From: Xanthobacteraceae bacterium
GTDB lineage: Bacteria > Pseudomonadota > Alphaproteobacteria > Rhizobiales > Xanthobacteraceae
Reading direction: 5' to 3'
Assembly (NCBI GenBank): GCA_022844205.1
Contig: JALHMF010000001.1
Location: 202,615 to 266,614 of the forward strand
Length of the DNA: 64,000 nucleotides
Shown: piece after piece, positions 62,780 through 64,000 of the stretch
Layout: each line of letters begins with the position of its first letter
Position numbering within the stretch: position 1 is the stretch's first letter
Notes under the pieces: generated by a model
What the model was told of the DNA's origin: nothing
Database searches by the model: none
Seen by the model: the letters and a program-made list of their open reading frames with translations, nothing else
Made by a program: the position numbers and the translations under genes

Positions 62780-63748
62780 ATGAAAATCGCATTGATAGGT
62801 CTAGGTCACGTCGCGAGATTTCAAATTGAAGCCCTCGCGCAATCGCAGGAAATTGTGCTCAGCGACGCCTTTGACATTAATTACGAAACGGCAGGGATAC
62901 TACCTTCGAATACGAAATTTCATCATTCACTGGACGCTATTTTGCAAGAGTCCAAGGCCGATTTATTTATGGTTTCGACTCCGAACGTAACCCATTTCGA
63001 GATCGCTTATCGCGCCATTCAGGAAGGAAAATCAGTCGTAGTTGAGAAGCCGATATGCGCGAATGAGGTAGAACTTGAAACGCTCGTTAGCGAAGCTGAT
63101 CGACGGTCTGTATTTGCTCATGTGGCTTTGCACGCATCGTTTGCCAGAGATTTGCATTGGTGGCTGGATCACCGTGAAGAGTTCACAGCGAATACCAATA
63201 ACCTAGTCGGATTTGCTTCAGGATTTTTTGATCCGCTCATTACGGATGGCGACCTTGCAAAACATGCTGCTAGCCTTGGCGGATCATGGTTCGACAGTGG
63301 GATTAACGCACTAAGCGTTATTGCTAAACTGGTGGACTCCAAAACATTGCGTGTAGAGGAATCGCGTATGACACGCATTCCTCAAATTCCATGCAGCCAA
63401 ATTCAAGGATTCGCCCTTCTATCTTTTATGAGTGGATCCCATCAACGACACGGCTTTATCGATACCAATTGGACATTGGGCCTAAATCGTAAGGTCACCA
63501 GACTCTTTTACGAAGGGTTCGATGTCGTATTGCACCACTCTGACGAAAAGGTTCTTATCGTCCGCAATGGTCAGATTGTTCGAGAGGTCAAGCTTGCGGG
63601 CAGTCTGCCGCGCCTGACGAATCACTATACAGCGCTATTTCAGGACCTTCATCGCAGTTATCAAAGGAAACAAGGAAACATTCGCGAGGCAATCCCGCTG
63701 CATCGGCTTCTTTTTACGGCGGCGCGCGGAAGCGAACAGGGCTTATGA
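62780..63748 (+). CDS. Gfo/Idh/MocA-family oxidoreductase
   Basis: 322 residues. Rossmann start MKIALIGLGHVARFQIEAL, the family motif VVVEKPICANEVE and a C-terminal alpha/beta domain. NAD(P)-dependent oxidation or reduction of a sugar-like substrate is known for the family. GAGG precedes the ATG. It is followed after 9 bp by a STAND NTPase-like gene, which is an unusual partner. Confidence 0.85.
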   Translation: MKIALIGLGHVARFQIEALAQSQEIVLSDAFDINYETAGILPSNTKFHHSLDAILQESKADLFMVSTPNVTHFEIAYRAIQEGKSVVVEKPICANEVELETLVSEADRRSVFAHVALHASFARDLHWWLDHREEFTANTNNLVGFASGFFDPLITDGDLAKHAASLGGSWFDSGINALSVIAKLVDSKTLRVEESRMTRIPQIPCSQIQGFALLSFMSGSHQRHGFIDTNWTLGLNRKVTRLFYEGFDVVLHHSDEKVLIVRNGQIVREVKLAGSLPRLTNHYTALFQDLHRSYQRKQGNIREAIPLHRLLFTAARGSEQGL

Positions 63749-63757
63749 GAACGATCA

Positions 63758-64000
63758 ATGGTTTTGAGTCGGTTGAAAGCGACGTCGCACTTTCAGGCAA
63801 CTAAGCAATTTGTCGGCCGAGAAGACGCCCAAGCTGCTTTCTCATCGTTGCTAGATCATTATGTCTCTGATCGCCGGCCGTTCACGGTGTTAAATTACTA
63901 TGGCGTGGGGGGAATTGGAAAGTCAGCTCTCATTCGGAATCTATATGAGAAGTCGAGCGCACGAGACGATGTCAAAATCGCATTCGTTGATTTGGAGGCG
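63758..64000 (+). CDS. STAND-type NTPase, 3' end outside window
   Basis: 81 residues visible, open to the window edge. After ATG at 63,758 come SHFQATKQFVGREDAQAAF, then the P-loop NYYGVGGIGKSALIRNLYE and IAFVDLEA. The FVGRE plus GVGGIGKS pattern marks the start of a STAND (NB-ARC/NACHT-like) NTPase, a group that includes bacterial anti-phage sensors such as Avs and plant-like NLRs. The domain content beyond the edge decides its function. Confidence 0.8.
   Translation, partial: MVLSRLKATSHFQATKQFVGREDAQAAFSSLLDHYVSDRRPFTVLNYYGVGGIGKSALIRNLYEKSSARDDVKIAFVDLEA

Overview
The window looks like a chromosomal segment of an alphaproteobacterium of the order Hyphomicrobiales (Bradyrhizobium/Xanthobacter-like). 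Evidence: GC-rich coding, the phoR-pstSCAB-phoU-phoB order with the long alphaproteobacterial forms of PstC and PstA, a GcrA cell-cycle regulator, an argD-argF-hslO operon, the two-domain Dcd deaminase, a SAM-II riboswitch before metZ, and intergenic palindromes typical of this order. The genus is not proven.

Region 1 (1-17,200) is ordinary core genome. It holds the phosphate-sensing and uptake operon (phoR end, Pho box, pstS-pstC-pstA-pstB-phoU-phoB), gcrA, argD-argF-hslO, apaG, metZ with its SAM-II riboswitch, dcd, a bacterial voltage-gated sodium channel and a tartrate/isopropylmalate-type dehydrogenase.

Region 2 (17,239-64,000) is a tandem stack of integrated elements. The first 37-39 bases of a tRNA-Gly(CCC) gene, ending in the anticodon loop, occur three times in direct orientation (17,239, 22,100, 50,917). 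Copies 2 and 3 are each followed at once by a P4-type tyrosine integrase gene and an AlpA-like excisionase gene. Element I (4.9 kb) has lost any integrase and carries two secreted proteins, one ending in a roughly 340-residue tandem repeat. Element II (28.8 kb) carries a Flp-type pilin, two c-di-GMP enzymes, a Tat-exported globin and cytochrome b561, a replication-like module, a defence-like gene cluster, two TraD/HerA-like ATPases, an ABC/OsmC/flavoprotein cassette, a Replic_Relax-family protein and a large ISP-type restriction-modification enzyme. Element III runs off the right edge. It carries a TIGR04255 three-gene cassette, a second copy of the replication-like module, an IS91-type insertion, a toxin-antitoxin pair and the start of a STAND-type NTPase.

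The most unusual signal is the module shared by elements II and III. A MerR-like HTH/coiled-coil gene carries, inside its own coding sequence, three tandem arrays of a 10-bp repeat (consensus near GTCGCGACCN). Because the period is 10 bp, the reading frame shifts in each unit, so the repeat is kept as DNA and not as protein. The arrays lie at matching places in the two diverged copies, and a three-unit array also sits at the start of the Replic_Relax gene. Each HTH gene is followed by a winged-helix gene with TATAAT 7-8 bp before its ATG, then by three palindromic iterons spaced exactly 24 bp, then by A+T-rich DNA. I read this as an origin/partition (or transfer) module of a little-described family of integrative elements. 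That is an inference.
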